The position numbers were made by a program, and so were the translations under genes. This document shows, piece after piece, positions 47,367 through 60,500 of a stretch of DNA of 64,000 bases (position 1 is its first letter; every line of letters starts with the position of its first letter). The DNA comes from Cliona cf. orientalis (lineage: Eukaryota; Porifera; Demospongiae; Clionaida; Clionaidae): the NCBI GenBank assembly GCA_963930775.1, contig OZ005691.1:5391000-5454999 (forward strand). The letters run 5' to 3'. The notes below the pieces were generated by a model, which saw only the letters and a list, made by a program, of their open reading frames with translations, did no database searches and was not told the origin of the DNA.

Positions 47367-49894
47367 AGGGTACAATATTTTTGTATGCACAGAAAGCACA
47401 TTACAATCATTATGGATATAATTATTGATAGCTACGAGCTAGATCTTGTTACACCAATCTGGCATTATTTCTCTCAATGAAAAATAATAATTCATCATAA
47501 TGGAGATCGCCAATAATATTATACACTGAATCAGATATTAAGCATAATCTTTTGCTTAATGATAATAATAATATTATTATTGTGTCAGCTTGATGGAGTC
47601 ATTGTAATTATTAATTTCACATTAATCTAGGTAAATAACATCTTTGTCATCTGATTCAATGAAGACCACCTCACCATAATAAGCCTGGGCCAAATGTTTG
47701 TGAATAATTTTTTGAATAATAGGCAGCTTCTTGAAGAAGTTGAATAATGGGCTTTTCAACTGCTCAAGGAAGTAGTGCACATACACACTGTGTGCTTAAA
47801 TAGAAAACTTCGTGTCATGTGACACGAGTCTGTGATCAAATGAAGGAAGCACTTGAGCAAACAGCTCAGATAACTAATCATCTATCATTTTTGGGAGTGC
47901 TAAAAGTTCCTTTAGCCTCAGAACTTACAATAAAGTGAAAATTTCCATGTAATCTCGCAACTGTTGGCCAAAATGTATACGTACATTCTGGTCATATTCT
48001 GGCATGTTTCATTTGCATTTTATCAGCTTTTTTTAAAAATACTAGGTAACTTTTTCTTGAATAATAGGGTAGATAAGTGAAGAATAATTATTTGAATAAT
48101 GGGCAAATTTAAAGAAATATTTGGCCCAGGCCTACTCATCATGCATCTGAAGGGAAGTATGCACCATATATACTTTCCACTGAGACCATCATACGACACT
48201 ATTCGCCCAGAAAATTAGCCACTCATGCCTTTTCTTCTCTTTAACATAAAATTTCATTTCTAATTTCCTATTCATTAATGTGATATCCATAGGCTTGAGA
48301 TTTCCGCAGCTGGCTCTATACATAAACAAAATTAATTAAAGCTTGATTATATATAGTATAGCTAATTATTATAGCTACCAACCTTTTGGTTTCCCTATAG
48401 ATACTTGAGAAATCATCATCTGAATCTGATTGAGAGCTTTCTATTTTTGTATGAAGTTTTTAGTGTCATATGATGGCCAGCTGCTGACTGTTTAGATTCT
48501 GCAGTTCGACTGTAGTAAGACAGGTTGCTACCACCTTTTGCAGTTAGGAATTTAGCATAAAATGCCTTATCTAATTTGTACATGATGACAAGGCATTGTC
48601 TGATGGGAAGAGGTGATCCATCCTTGCACTCTTGATGACTCCTCTCAACAGCATTTGTGTTATTTGGACAATGTCATTTGTTCCATACATCGCTCGTCAT
48701 AGTCGAAAAATCTCTATGCAACGTTTGAAGGTGAGCAGGCCTCATCCACCATGCAGCCCAATGTGCAGCTTTAGTCCAGTCACACTGCTGGTCTACAAAT
48801 TCAGCGTCAGCCTTATTTAGGTCAGGTATAACTTCTAACAATGATGTGCATGACTTTGATTTGACCACATACTATTAGGACTTTAAAACACTTGACAACA
48901 TTTTCACCTCCTTTAATTTCAGTGACTTTGAAGCTATTTTAGTAAACACCAGTTTCTCTCTGGACTTATAATCTAGTGAACTGGCAATACTATGTACTTC
49001 CCACCAAGTTCCCTCCAAAATTCTTGCCATTGAGCATGTGCAGACAATCATGCATAACCACAGGCATCATGTGAGAACACCTTGTATTTTCCCAACAAAT
49101 CCCTCCAAAACATACCCTTAGCTATTGAGCATGTGCAGCTAATACCAAAGTTACTGTAGTGGTCTGTATCATTTTCAAACAGTTCCTGAAGGCGAGGCCA
49201 AACAGTTTTTGAGACATGTATATGTGAGTCGCTTCATCCTCAGATTTTTACACCCATATATTGTATACAAATCTCGAGATAGTTGGATAATTATTACATG
49301 CATGATTATATGTACAAAATTTTACAGGGTCAAGATTTCCCAGAAGGCCTGTCTTCAAAGTTTACATGGTAGCTATAACATTCGAGAGCATAAGTGATCA
49401 TGCCCATTCAATACTGCATAAATTTTTGTATGGGTCTACTTTTCGTGGAGAGTAACTTAATACCGGTAACCCATGAAAACCACAAAATTGGACATACATA
49501 ATTGAAGGGCTCAGAAGCAAAGTGGGCTAACCCCGAACTAAATGTGGGGAATTGTCTAAAAAGCTCAAAAATGGACTAAAAATCATACATTGTAGTCTAC
49601 CAAGTTGCCAAAGTTTTCAAAAAAATGAATTGTCTATAACTCATGAAATACAGGGGCTAAGTCAAAATTTGTGGGTTAGCCCACTTTGCTTCTGTTATTA
49701 TAATTAATTTTATTACATGCACATTTCTCTCTTTTCTCCTGCTCACCAGACTAAGCCATAATATTACAATGTTATTAACCAAAACTGTTATTATTATTAT
49801 GCTTATCTGATTCAATCTATAATTGGCGATCTCCATAATGATTGTGTTAGCTTAGTTTGCTTTCTGTGCATGTACCCTGTAAATCCTTGCTCCT
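47351..49894. mobile_element. 2.5-kb Mutator-like DNA transposon with long inverted repeats
   Basis: The left end aggagcaaggatttacaggg is matched by an inverted copy ending at 49894. The arms continue through cacagaaagca, acaatcattatgga, gatcgccaat and gaatcagata; the left arm has an extra insertion of roughly 90 bp. Inside, a broken transposase fragment lies on the minus strand (48414-48868). No clear 9-bp target duplication was found at these edges, and GGATTTACG repeats extend further left, so the true left end could be near 46860. Confidence 0.65.
48414..48868 (-). pseudogene. Transposase C-terminal remnant (MULE-like)
   Basis: The frame reads CDWTKAAHWAAWWMRPAHLQ, then FSTMTSDVWNK, an in-frame TGA, then PNNTNAVERSHQECKDG and MYKLDKAFYAKFLTAKGGSN, ending LSIRFR stop. 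The W..WW.RP spacing followed by NNTNAVER resembles the region after the DDE core in invertebrate Mutator-like proteins; this is family memory, not a search. It is disabled by at least one stop and lacks the N-terminal half. Confidence 0.55.
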
Positions 49895-49913
49895 AGTTTC
49901 TTTACTTTTCCAG

Positions 49914-50825
49914 TTCCTGAACCCACTGTGAGTGTTCATTCTGAATCTCCCAATTCCATTCTGTCTGGATCGTCTTTGATTTTGACCTGTACTGTGGAGC
50001 TGCATGAAGTCAACAGTAGCTATTCCAGTGACTGTCAGCATGGAATGGACTGGACCGGATGGAACTACTATTGTGCCTGCAATAAGACCTGAAATGATCT
50101 CCCTTACTCTATATTCATCATCATCTACCCTTGATTCTGTTGAATCAGTAGATTCTGGAGAGTACACATGTTCGGTGATAATTGAAAATGAACCTAAAGT
50201 GCCTACAAGTACCAACATTACAATAGGTAGGAACCCATAAATTATTATTAGATTTTTATTGTTGACAAATTTGACTATTATGCAGTTGATGGAGTGTTTC
50301 AGTTGAGGCTGAGGAGTATGGGCATCTATCAACAGTGGTACAGTGAAGTAAGCCATATATAGCTACAAATTATGCATTGTGTGTGTGCCTTATGTAAGAA
50401 AGCTTTAGGTTTGCAGTAGGTCTGAGCAGTGCAGTAATTTCATCAAAGGAGCTCTCGTCAAAGCAATTGAACATCGTTGCAAATGTCGTTTCCCGATCAA
50501 CAATCTTCTAAATGAAGATTTATTCATGCATGAAGATTCACAGAATGTAATCATCTACCGAAATACTCTCCTCGGTACACACAACTTTAACGGAACCATG
50601 ATTACTGGCTTCATTCAGGACTGGGTCAGTACTGCACCACTGATTAAGATTAATGGAAATCCTGTGAGAGTTGATAGCAGCTGCCCCACTGCTATTTCTT
50701 CACTAGATAATCCAGTGTGTGGAGAGAAGGAAGAGAAATCAAGCGCCTCGTGTGATATTAACCCTAAATATGCCATGTGTGCCCAGCACCTTGATGATAA
50801 TAACATTGCCAACGTACTGCTTTGA
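49914..50825 (+). pseudogene. Orphan receptor ectodomain fragment: Ig + linker + SEA-like exon
   Basis: Exon a (49914-50226) starts PEPTVSVHSESPNSILSGSS and has LTCTV and a DSGEYTCSV signature typical of an Ig domain, but its two halves lie in different frames (one-base shift near the word gagctgcatgaag). Exon b (50286-50347; VDGVFQLRLRSMGIYQQWYS) joins in phase. Exon c (about 50430-50825) reads CSNFIKGALVKAIEHRCKC, then FNGTMITGFIQDW and VDSSCPTAISSLDNPVC, like the SEA-like juxtamembrane module of sponge surface receptors, and stops at 50825. No signal peptide, membrane span or cytoplasmic domain is attached. It is best read as a truncated gene or pseudogene. The exon c start is uncertain because two AGs are possible. 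Confidence 0.6.
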
Positions 50826-51392
50826 AGGATGTGTTGCTCGTAATGGATAAACAATCCCAATTTGTAAACAAATAATTATTGCTGTCATGTACCTTGTATT
50901 AAAATTTAATACGTATTACACTTTATTTCGTGCATTTCCTCTCGTTTAATATTTAATTTATTAATAGATTGTTGAATTTTAATAGTTGTTTCTTTCCTTG
51001 TGGATGAGCATGCATGCTTTAATAGAGCTAGAGATGCACGTTCCCTGTGGTCAACGGGTAAGTGTGTTGATGGAATAGGAATCCGGAACTGACCCATGTC
51101 CACGTCAATATTCTTTTCCAATCCCTTTCAGGACTCAGTGGTGCGCTCCGGTAGATCGATAGCTATAGGCTTTAAATTTCAAGATGGTGGTGTTTCGTGA
51201 TAGTGGTGGTAAATTATGTTGTATAATCCATACTTGTGATTTTGTGTAGTGACTGCACTGCAGTCTGTCTTTTCGTTTTTGTATTACACCATTGATTATG
51301 AGTCTGGCTTCAAATGATGCCCATCCAGCGCAATTAAGCCAGCCAAGGATATATCATTACATTGTGAAGCTACCAGACAATATGTAGCTACA
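50826..51392. other. Spacer between the Ig fragment and the MUC4-like gene 3' end
   Basis: AT-rich, no coding region or transposon end recognised. Confidence 0.5.
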
Positions 51393-51398
51393 TTTATT
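51393..51398 (-). terminator. Candidate polyadenylation signal of the MUC4-like gene
   Basis: AATAAA on the minus strand about 155 nt beyond the stop codon at 51553. Confidence 0.45.
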
Positions 51399-51552
51399 TG
51401 CTCTCGTACCTATTGTTCATCGTTCATGAAACTAAATCATAGTTGGCCATGGTACACAATAATTATTATTCATCAAACAGGTGTTACAATTAAAACTCAA
51501 TATCGTGATAAATATATGTCATCAATGTATAATAATTAGAATTAATTAGTAG

Positions 51553-54500
51553 TTAATCTGCATCACAGTCAGAAATATCAACAGGAACTAGTTCAATGTG
51601 GTCAACATGATTTTCAATAACAGTAGCTGCAGGTTCCACTCTTGTTTTCTTTGGTTTTCTCTTGCAATATCCTCCACGTTTGCACAATTTACTACATTAA
51701 ATAATTATTAAAAAGCATGCATTAGATCTATAAGTAGTATTACATGTATGGCATTGTACAATTTGCGTCGACAAAAAAATTTTTAATTCGTGATCTATGG
51801 TATTATAGTAGTGAGCTACGTGAGTGCGTGAGGTTACTTGGTTGATGTAATGCCACAATGATCATACGCATGCTATAGCTAGTGCTCATGCACACTGCAG
51901 TGCTCTACATGCAGATGTGGTGAATAGGTGTAGCTACCCCTGTTAGCAAGCATTTACAGCTATTATTGTTCAACTGGGCTTCACCATTAATTTTCTTATA
52001 CATAATAATATTATAACTTACTTTGTTATGACCATGATCATAATGAGAACAAATAGAGCAACAGCAGCAGCAACGGCGGAGATGATGACATAATGGATGG
52101 TGGTTAATCCAGATGAAACTGGTACTGGAGCAGTGCTTGACTTGATCACTGTTGTTTGTGGTTCAGTGACCGTTGTCACCGCCAATACTATAGAAGAGTG
52201 AATTCACATTGTTACTTTAATTTATTCACTTCAAAGTTTTAAGCTCTAATGCATACAGTAACATGGAACTTATCGAGAATCATTCAGCATGCCAATAATT
52301 CTCCACCTTTACTTTAATTGGGTTAGCAGTGACAAAATATTAAGTTTAATCTTAGACTAGAAAGTAGAACAAGCTGGCTTTGAATCATACATGCATGGAA
52401 GCTTACACTGTATACACTCTCCATCTATTAGCATTGTATCACCAGGACAGGTGCACTCGTAGCCTCCAGGATTGTTCATACAATAAGCAGAGTGTGGACA
52501 AATGGTTTTCCGTACCAAAGCAGCCTCAACACATTCATCAATATCTGATGAGAAGTTGATAATATGCAATTTGTGTAATCATAACGTAGTTAGATTAAAT
52601 AAATTCACCAATAGCATACCATTGCAAGATATACCATCTTCGGCTAAAGTGTAGCCTGAAAAGCAACTGCAGGAATATCCACCATCTGTATTGTTGCATA
52701 CTTGGGTGCATGCCAGTGGATCTACTTGACATTCATTTATGTCTGTGCAAAAGATATCTATCTGTAAGTTGGATCCCTTTAGACTGTTCATTGCAAACCT
52801 ATGCATGTCGATCCATCACTAGTCAGCTGATATCCAATATCACAGCCACACTGGTCCATCCCATTGATTGCAATGCACTGTTGGCTACAACTATTTCCAC
52901 TGGAACAAGCATACTCTGGGAGTGCTGTACACACCATATATCATACAAGGACAATCACACATGAATTCGTTCGAGATAGAGAAGAGAAAGAGAGAGAAAT
53001 TGTATACCTATACATGTAGAGTTGTTTTCTTCTAGCTGGTATCCTTGGTTGCAACTACAATAATGTGAGCCTTGTGTATTTGTACATACTTGATGGCATC
53101 CTCCATTCAATACCAAACACTCATCAATATCTGCCAGAGAATGCATGGGTCTTGGATAAGTAATGAGTCTGACATACTCATGCATACCTTCACAGTTAGT
53201 TGTGTTGATCAATCTATAGTTAGGAAAACATTGGCAAGTATAATTCCCTTCTATGTTGACACACTCTTGTTCACAGCCATCAGTACCAAGAGAGCATTCA
53301 TCAATATCTATGAGCAAGTATATAAATATTATGGCTATCATGACATTGTATAACTATAGCCTCGTACCCAGGCCTTTTGAGGAAGAGGGGGAAGAGAATT
53401 CGAAAGGGCCTGGTACATATACGATTATGCATGTGTTATTAATCATGCACCCAAAATTTGGGTGATTAACAACACATCTGGGTGATCATATTTGCATTGG
53501 ATACCTTCTGTGCATTCAATTCCCAAACCATCTTACATCATGCTAACTGCAATCTATACTTACGTGATCTGTGTGTATGCAATAATTTTATACGAGTTCC
53601 TCATGGCTTGTTGGTGCAACAGTACATGTATAGAATTCAGTAAAATTAATAGTCTAGTGGTGCGTATATATCAGACTTTTTCTCCACCCCCTTCTCCTCA
53701 AAGGGCCTGGGCATGAGGCTAGCTATCACGTACACTTTCATTACAACAATGATAAGCATGCATAAAATAGAGGATCAGCTTAGCATACCTTCACATTCCC
53801 GTCCATCGCCACTGAATCCAGGCGGGCATGGTCCGCAAGTAGCTCCAATACTAGGAGCAGGAATGTCTGTGCAGTTAACTCCAGCTGCACAAGGGGACTG
53901 TTGGCATCCATCTGCATCTTTTTCACAGAAACGTCCAGTCCATGCTATACAAAAATGAAAAATTTGGAGGATTGTATTAACACTGAGTTATCTGTTTACT
54001 ATTGTTTACGTGCTTTAATACCTGGATCACATAAACAGTTCATTAGCAAGGGATTGGCAGCAGTATCTAAAAGACCTCCTGTTGTACAGCTGCCATTATT
54101 TTGGCAGGGACAAACAAGCAACTGTGGTTGTAGGAATGCAATAGCTCCCAAGCTGTCCATGGCGATAAATGTTAATGTTGTGTTTTCAAACTCAGTGAGA
54201 TTCCAAGTGAATGTAAACAAATCGCCATCCTGTGTTAAGTATTCATCAAGAAGTTCCTCTCCAAGAGAAACATTGAAGCTATTGGTGTCAGTTACGTTGA
54301 ATATATATTCAGATGTGGTATCAAGAGTCACCATAAATGTTGAAGGACCAATCATTCTAGGTGGTTCATTAGCTGCATGTTGTGAAAGGCATTATACAAA
54401 AGTATTGTATCATGGCCAAGAGAGAGGGCCCGGTCTGCAAGCCCTTAGGCTATAGCATGGCATAAAAGTCTAGTGCTGGAATCAATCAAATAATACAGTC

Positions 54501-57500
54501 TTTTGTTGCATCTGTAATTATCTGAACAGCCAAAAATAATTATTAATATTTTCGTTTGGTGTTAAATAGAAAGTAAATAAATTTGGCCAATGACTTATTC
54601 GAGTGTAAAATTAATAGAACGGATCAGGTGAAAAAAAATGGAGAAAGCACTGACGACAAAGATTGAAACAACAGTCAATGCCATCTCTCAGGCTTATCGT
54701 CATCAGCTCTAGAGCTCCAATGTCACTATATACGCTCTGAGCGATCACAAAATGATCGCCATCTGTGTAAGTCCTTGTTACATTTCCACTCTTATAGATT
54801 CTGTCCAAGATGTGGTAACCATGTGGAAGAGTTATCTCGAGCTGCTGCCATGCAGTACCACGTGGCTGTTTTACCCATCAAGAATTTAGACCACTCAGAA
54901 TTAATTATGGCTCTTGTGTGGGGGTGTGTCATTATTAAAAATTGATGCAAAAGCCCAATTCAAGACGTTCAAAGAATTAAGAGGGAAATAAACTTGCTGT
55001 TCAGGTTATTAGAATGTTCAAATAATTAGAGTAAGTACGGTAGGTTTCATTAATATGCTAGTGTAATCCTTACTTGCTTCCATTTGGCTTTGCCTTGTGT
55101 TATTGTCAAACTGTAACGTTGCCATTCCAATTTCTTCGTTTCCAGTTTGGGATACATCAAAAATACATTCAGCATTGCCTTGACAGAGTTCACGTGTATG
55201 AGCATCAGTATTTGCCAGCACCTCATCAAGAAAATCAGGAGTATGATCAGGGTGGGAGAAATTATTCGCTGATAGACCTTCTGGATATGTAAAGAGACTC
55301 TGCTCTGCATTTACTTCCCCTGAGATAAAAGAATTATGATAGCAGTATAAAAAAGTAGCAGAACTTCTCACAAGCTTGTCCAAAAGTATGAATCATCCTG
55401 TCACTCACTCCATCATCCAACATACTACCATTAGGGAATATGAAATCATCAGTGCTGTTTCCATTGAAGTTTCCCATCAGGCCTTGTGTTTGAGATTCAT
55501 ATTCCTCAGGAAGATTCACAAGAATATTCATCATGCCCATCAGAGAGACTGAGATTGTCACAGCTAACCCATTATCGAATACTGCAAGTATACTAGTGTT
55601 GTCTGTTCTTGTTATTTCCACCATACTACCACTGAAAGTGTCGTTAATGCTAGTGAGATTTAAACTGATATCCATGCTATTGTAGAGGAGTTCCATTGAA
55701 CTTTCAGCATCAGAAGTTATCTGAACAGTATAATTATGCAATGTGTACTCTAGACCTAATCAGATAGTAATACTAATCTTTACCTCGACAACACTATCAT
55801 TTTGTATCCCGAAGGCAAAGCCAGAAAAACGTGTAGCTGTGGAGTTGATTACAGGTTCCGTTCGACATTGCATCATGAAATCACTCCCATTCAACAGAAT
55901 CAAAATGTATTCTCCCCATCCATTGAATGTGTATTGCCTTCCATCAAGGGTGGTAATGTGTGGGTCACCACGTCCCCATGCTGTAAATCACAAAATTTAA
56001 TGATTGACTGCTATATTAACTATGGCATCTAGCTATAGGATTTCTTACTCCATCTTGGAGGTCTGTATCTGCTGCAGTCATCTGGTGGTCTGCGAGAGTA
56101 AAATACCTGACACAGATCAGCTGCCCCACAACAAGCATCTCGAAAGTTCTCATCATATGTCTCGTAAGAGCTTGGAAACCAACGTGGATGATATTGAAGC
56201 ATAGAACTCCCACTGTACTTTTCTGCACCAACAAGTGCACCAAAAGTATTACTCCTATTGTAAAGAAATGTGTCAAAAGGTAAAAATTTAATAGTACACA
56301 ATTATTTACTCATAAGAGTAGCAGCAAAGTTGAGAAGCACCATGTATAGATGGAAACCTCTGCACAAAACATCCTCGATTTTCACCATAGAAATATGTAA
56401 ACCATCTGTATCTCCGATCCCACCACATCTGCCGGATAGAACACGGACAAGGGAGAAGATTCTCCTGTACTTCAGGAAGATTGGGAAAGGTTTGTATATC
56501 TTTCTGGCGCATCTTTCTGCACTGAGCACGCAGCTGTTGGATTGTTGTCTTTGATTCTCCAATCTTGTAGACAATGTTTGACCATGGTATGTTGTCTGCC
56601 ATATTTTGGCAAGCTACGTCTTGAATAGAAGCTCTTAAACTGAGAGGATGGTTGACAAATTGGTCAAAGTCAGTCAAATCATTGTTGGCTACTTGAACAC
56701 TGTATCCCACAGCTGCATATCTCCAGTATCCTGTCCACTGCAGCAAGTCGCAATTATAAGAAAAGACAGTGTACGTTTCTGTACTATCTGTGATGATGAT
56801 TGCTTGAAATGTATTCCTCTGCAAACAATAACATCAATGATTCATGCTTTTAAAAATTATTATAGTGTTATGTACCTTTGTGATAAAATTGAGCAGCCTG
56901 CTGTAGTAGTCACCATAGTAATAGTAGTAATACCGACTATAGTAGTTGTAGTAATCATTCAAATAGTTGTAATAATTGTAAAGGTAATAGTGATAGTTGT
57001 ACTGAGGATAGGGTGGTACACTATTCCAATCTACCACCATCATCCAGGTTCCTGAAAAGTTTGCTGTTCTTGGATCTTGGGCTGATACAAATCTGCTGAC
57101 ATAGTCAAGAACTTTGTTGGATTTTACATTGTCTCCTGCTGAATATACTTTGTATACAATGTTTCCTTCCCTCTGCAGATCAACACTGTTCCAGAAGGGA
57201 GCAATAACACCAAAAATGCCTCTTTGCCAATAATAAGATGGAATTGGGAAGAGGTACGGGTACCAGTATGGCCACGCATCTCCAAAAGATATTACACCAT
57301 TTCCACTGATCTATATGCATCAGGATTAGAATAAAGCTAATATTATTATTATAATTATAGTGATGCTATTGGCTAACTCACATAAGCAGTGGTCTCAATT
57401 CTAGTTCCAATAGGGATGCCACCATCTACGTAAATTGGAGTGAAGGCTCTGTACCAAGGAGTTGCCTGCACTTGTTCTAGTGTTACTCCATCATCAGTGA

Positions 57501-60500
57501 AGATGTTGATGAACTTTAAATATTCAAACCCTATAAGTATGATGATAAATTTAAAGTATTATGCTTGAGGAGGATGGACAATGAATTAACAGTTATACTG
57601 ATACATACCTTCAGAGGGAGCATTATATTCACATCGAAAGCTTCCCTCGCTATTGATACATAATTCGTTTGCCGTACAACTGTGCGTACCAAGTGCACAC
57701 TCGTTGATGTCTATACATGAAACTTAAGCATCATAATAATTATACGAAATTAAAATTAATGTATACCATTGCAACCAGTGCCGAACCATCTTCCATCTCC
57801 AGTGTATCCATCTGGACAGTTGCAACTGTAACCACCTGCTGTATTTGTGCATGTAGCTCCAACCATACAGCCATGATCATTGTAATAGTAGTATGAATAA
57901 TAATAATAATGATATCTGCTGTTCAGTAATCGGGCGCTATGATCATAAACTGCACACTCATCAATATCTAAAATGAAAATACATGATACATGCAGGACCA
58001 TGGTCCTGCATGTGTGAATCTTTAAATGTGTGAATCTTTAAATTACCAATACAGCCGACCCCGTTCCTTATTCCATCTCCATAATATCCAGCTGGACAGT
58101 TACAGTAATAACCACCACCAGTATTGACACATGTAGCTTCTATTGAGCAGTTTGATACACCTTGAGCACATTCATCGATGTCTACATGAAGTAGAAAAGA
58201 TTTTCAGGATGATCATGATAACTATAAAAATGAAATGCTTTGAACACCACATGTACATTGAATAACTCTTGTTCTACTAAGAACAACGGTAGCTAGCTAG
58301 AAGCCATAGATCTAATATAGGGCCAGCGTCAATAATCATAAAATGAGGGTGTTGACCCTTGTTTTACGACCCTCACTGCTCTACAGCATTAGACCAAATT
58401 CCAGTGAGGGTTGTCAAAAATGTGTATGTCCTTCTCGGCCAACGTATCATTCCTATTGGCTATTATCTTTCTATACAGCATCCTCAGACTGTCATGCGCA
58501 TGATTAAATTTGCTTAATTATCGTAACTGTATTAGAAGTAGCTCCACATGCACCTTACCTACACATCCTTGTGGAAACCAAGGCAGTCTTCCATCTCCTC
58601 TGTAACCACTTGGACAATCGCAAGTGTAGCTACCATTTCCATTTCTGCAAGTGGCTCCAGCCAGGCAATCATGGAGCCCATTGCACTCATCAATATCTAA
58701 CAGAACACAAATAATTATATTATAGCTAGCTAATAATAATATTGGATAACAGATGTTGATAAAATTAATTTATAATGTGAGTGCCAAAAAAGTAATATTC
58801 AACCCTTGGTGCTTGCGTGAGGTTTGTGGTAGTTATTCTATCTGTATTGTGTCAATTATACTTTCTGTCGTTTGAATCAGATAGGCTCCTACCATTCGTT
58901 GAAAATGCTTTGTTCAATAGTTAATTAGTGGACCGCTTCTGCCTTCTTCGCTTCTCAACAAACTCTTGATGGATAAAGAGACAGCAATATTGCTTCATTT
59001 CAAGAAGACTGGAGTGTATGTATAGTTGCAATTTTTATACCACTGGTACCACAGTAAATATTTGCAGCATGTTAATAAACATGCAACACACCGAGGGTTT
59101 TGCACGATATCATAGTACTTCAACGTTCCAGTACGTAGCTATACATGTATTATTAATAATTTAAAGCTTCTCACCCACACAACCACTGCCACGTAGTCTT
59201 CCATCGCCAGTGTACCCTCCTGGACAGTTGCAAGTATAATTGCCTATTATGTTCACACACACTGCTTCATTTATACAATCAGCTTGACTTTCTGTACATT
59301 CGTTCACATCTATATACAACAATGAAGTAGATAATATTATTATTATACTACGGCTAATAAACTGATCAGTATGTGTGCATAACAAAGTGCATGCATGGTA
59401 TAATAATATAACTATTGTAGCTACTATAGTGCATTCAGTCCTTTAGTGAACAATGATATTAATACTATTATTACCATAGCGTACCTCTACATCCGTCACC
59501 GTCTTGTCTTCCATCACCAGAATAGCCTTCTGGGCAGATACAGCTATAGCTTCCTTGAGTATTCAAACATGTGCTATCAGTGGTACAATTAGAAGATCCA
59601 TCACTGCATTCATCTATGTCTATAATAATTATAGGAATGATGATTACAGATTGATAGTCACTGCATGTGTGTTGTATTATACACATGCATGAGTGCATAA
59701 TGACTCTATTCATCATAAATAGCTAATTAGCTACACAGCATCCCATAGCTACCATACTGTCTAGAATTATTATGCATCACTTGATTATCTGTGCATGATC
59801 ACATGCCTTATTAACAGAAATTAAGTAACTCGTGTATGTGGTTCTTCAGTATGAATTGTACTACGTTATTGATTAATAAATATTAGTATTGGTTCCAGTC
59901 CTGTAGCTATATTTATCGTATACTCATTGACAATGCAAATAACCAATGAAATTAATCTACCGTATTTATTCGAATAGTAGCCGCGGCTACTATTAATTTC
60001 AGCCTTGCTGGAGTGCGGCTACTAATCGAGGGCGGCTCTTATTCGAGGATGGCGTTTATTATTTTGGAGGGATACCTTTGTGCCGATCCGGTGGTATCTT
60101 GTTGTGATAGAGTAGTTTTTCAGGACTACTTTTCGATTTATCGAGATATTATGATCGAAAAGCAGCAGTAGAATCAAGCCAGGGACGTCTTCTGTCATGC
60201 TTTTGCCTCGAACTGACGATCGTTCATAGCGTGCGAACGTGGCCACACCCACTTAATTGTGTTCACGCATGCGTGCGGCTACTATTCGAGGGCGGCTACT
60301 ATTTCTTTGGTGGAGCTCCAGATGCGGCTACTAGTCGAGGGCGGCTGCTATTCGGGGTGCGGCTTCTATTCGAATAAATACGGTAATTCATATAAGATTC
60401 CAGGCGACTTGCATACGCCATGTGACACAAAACAATTGAATTCATGGCATTGCCAACAAGTACACAAACAAGATTTGTAGGGATAATTACATCCACTACA

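Noticed and set aside
57756-58001. Tyrosine-rich stretch in the EGF exon as an unspliced mini-intron
   Set aside because: No GT...AG pair would remove it while keeping frame and cysteines, and a similar insert occurs in another exon of the gene.
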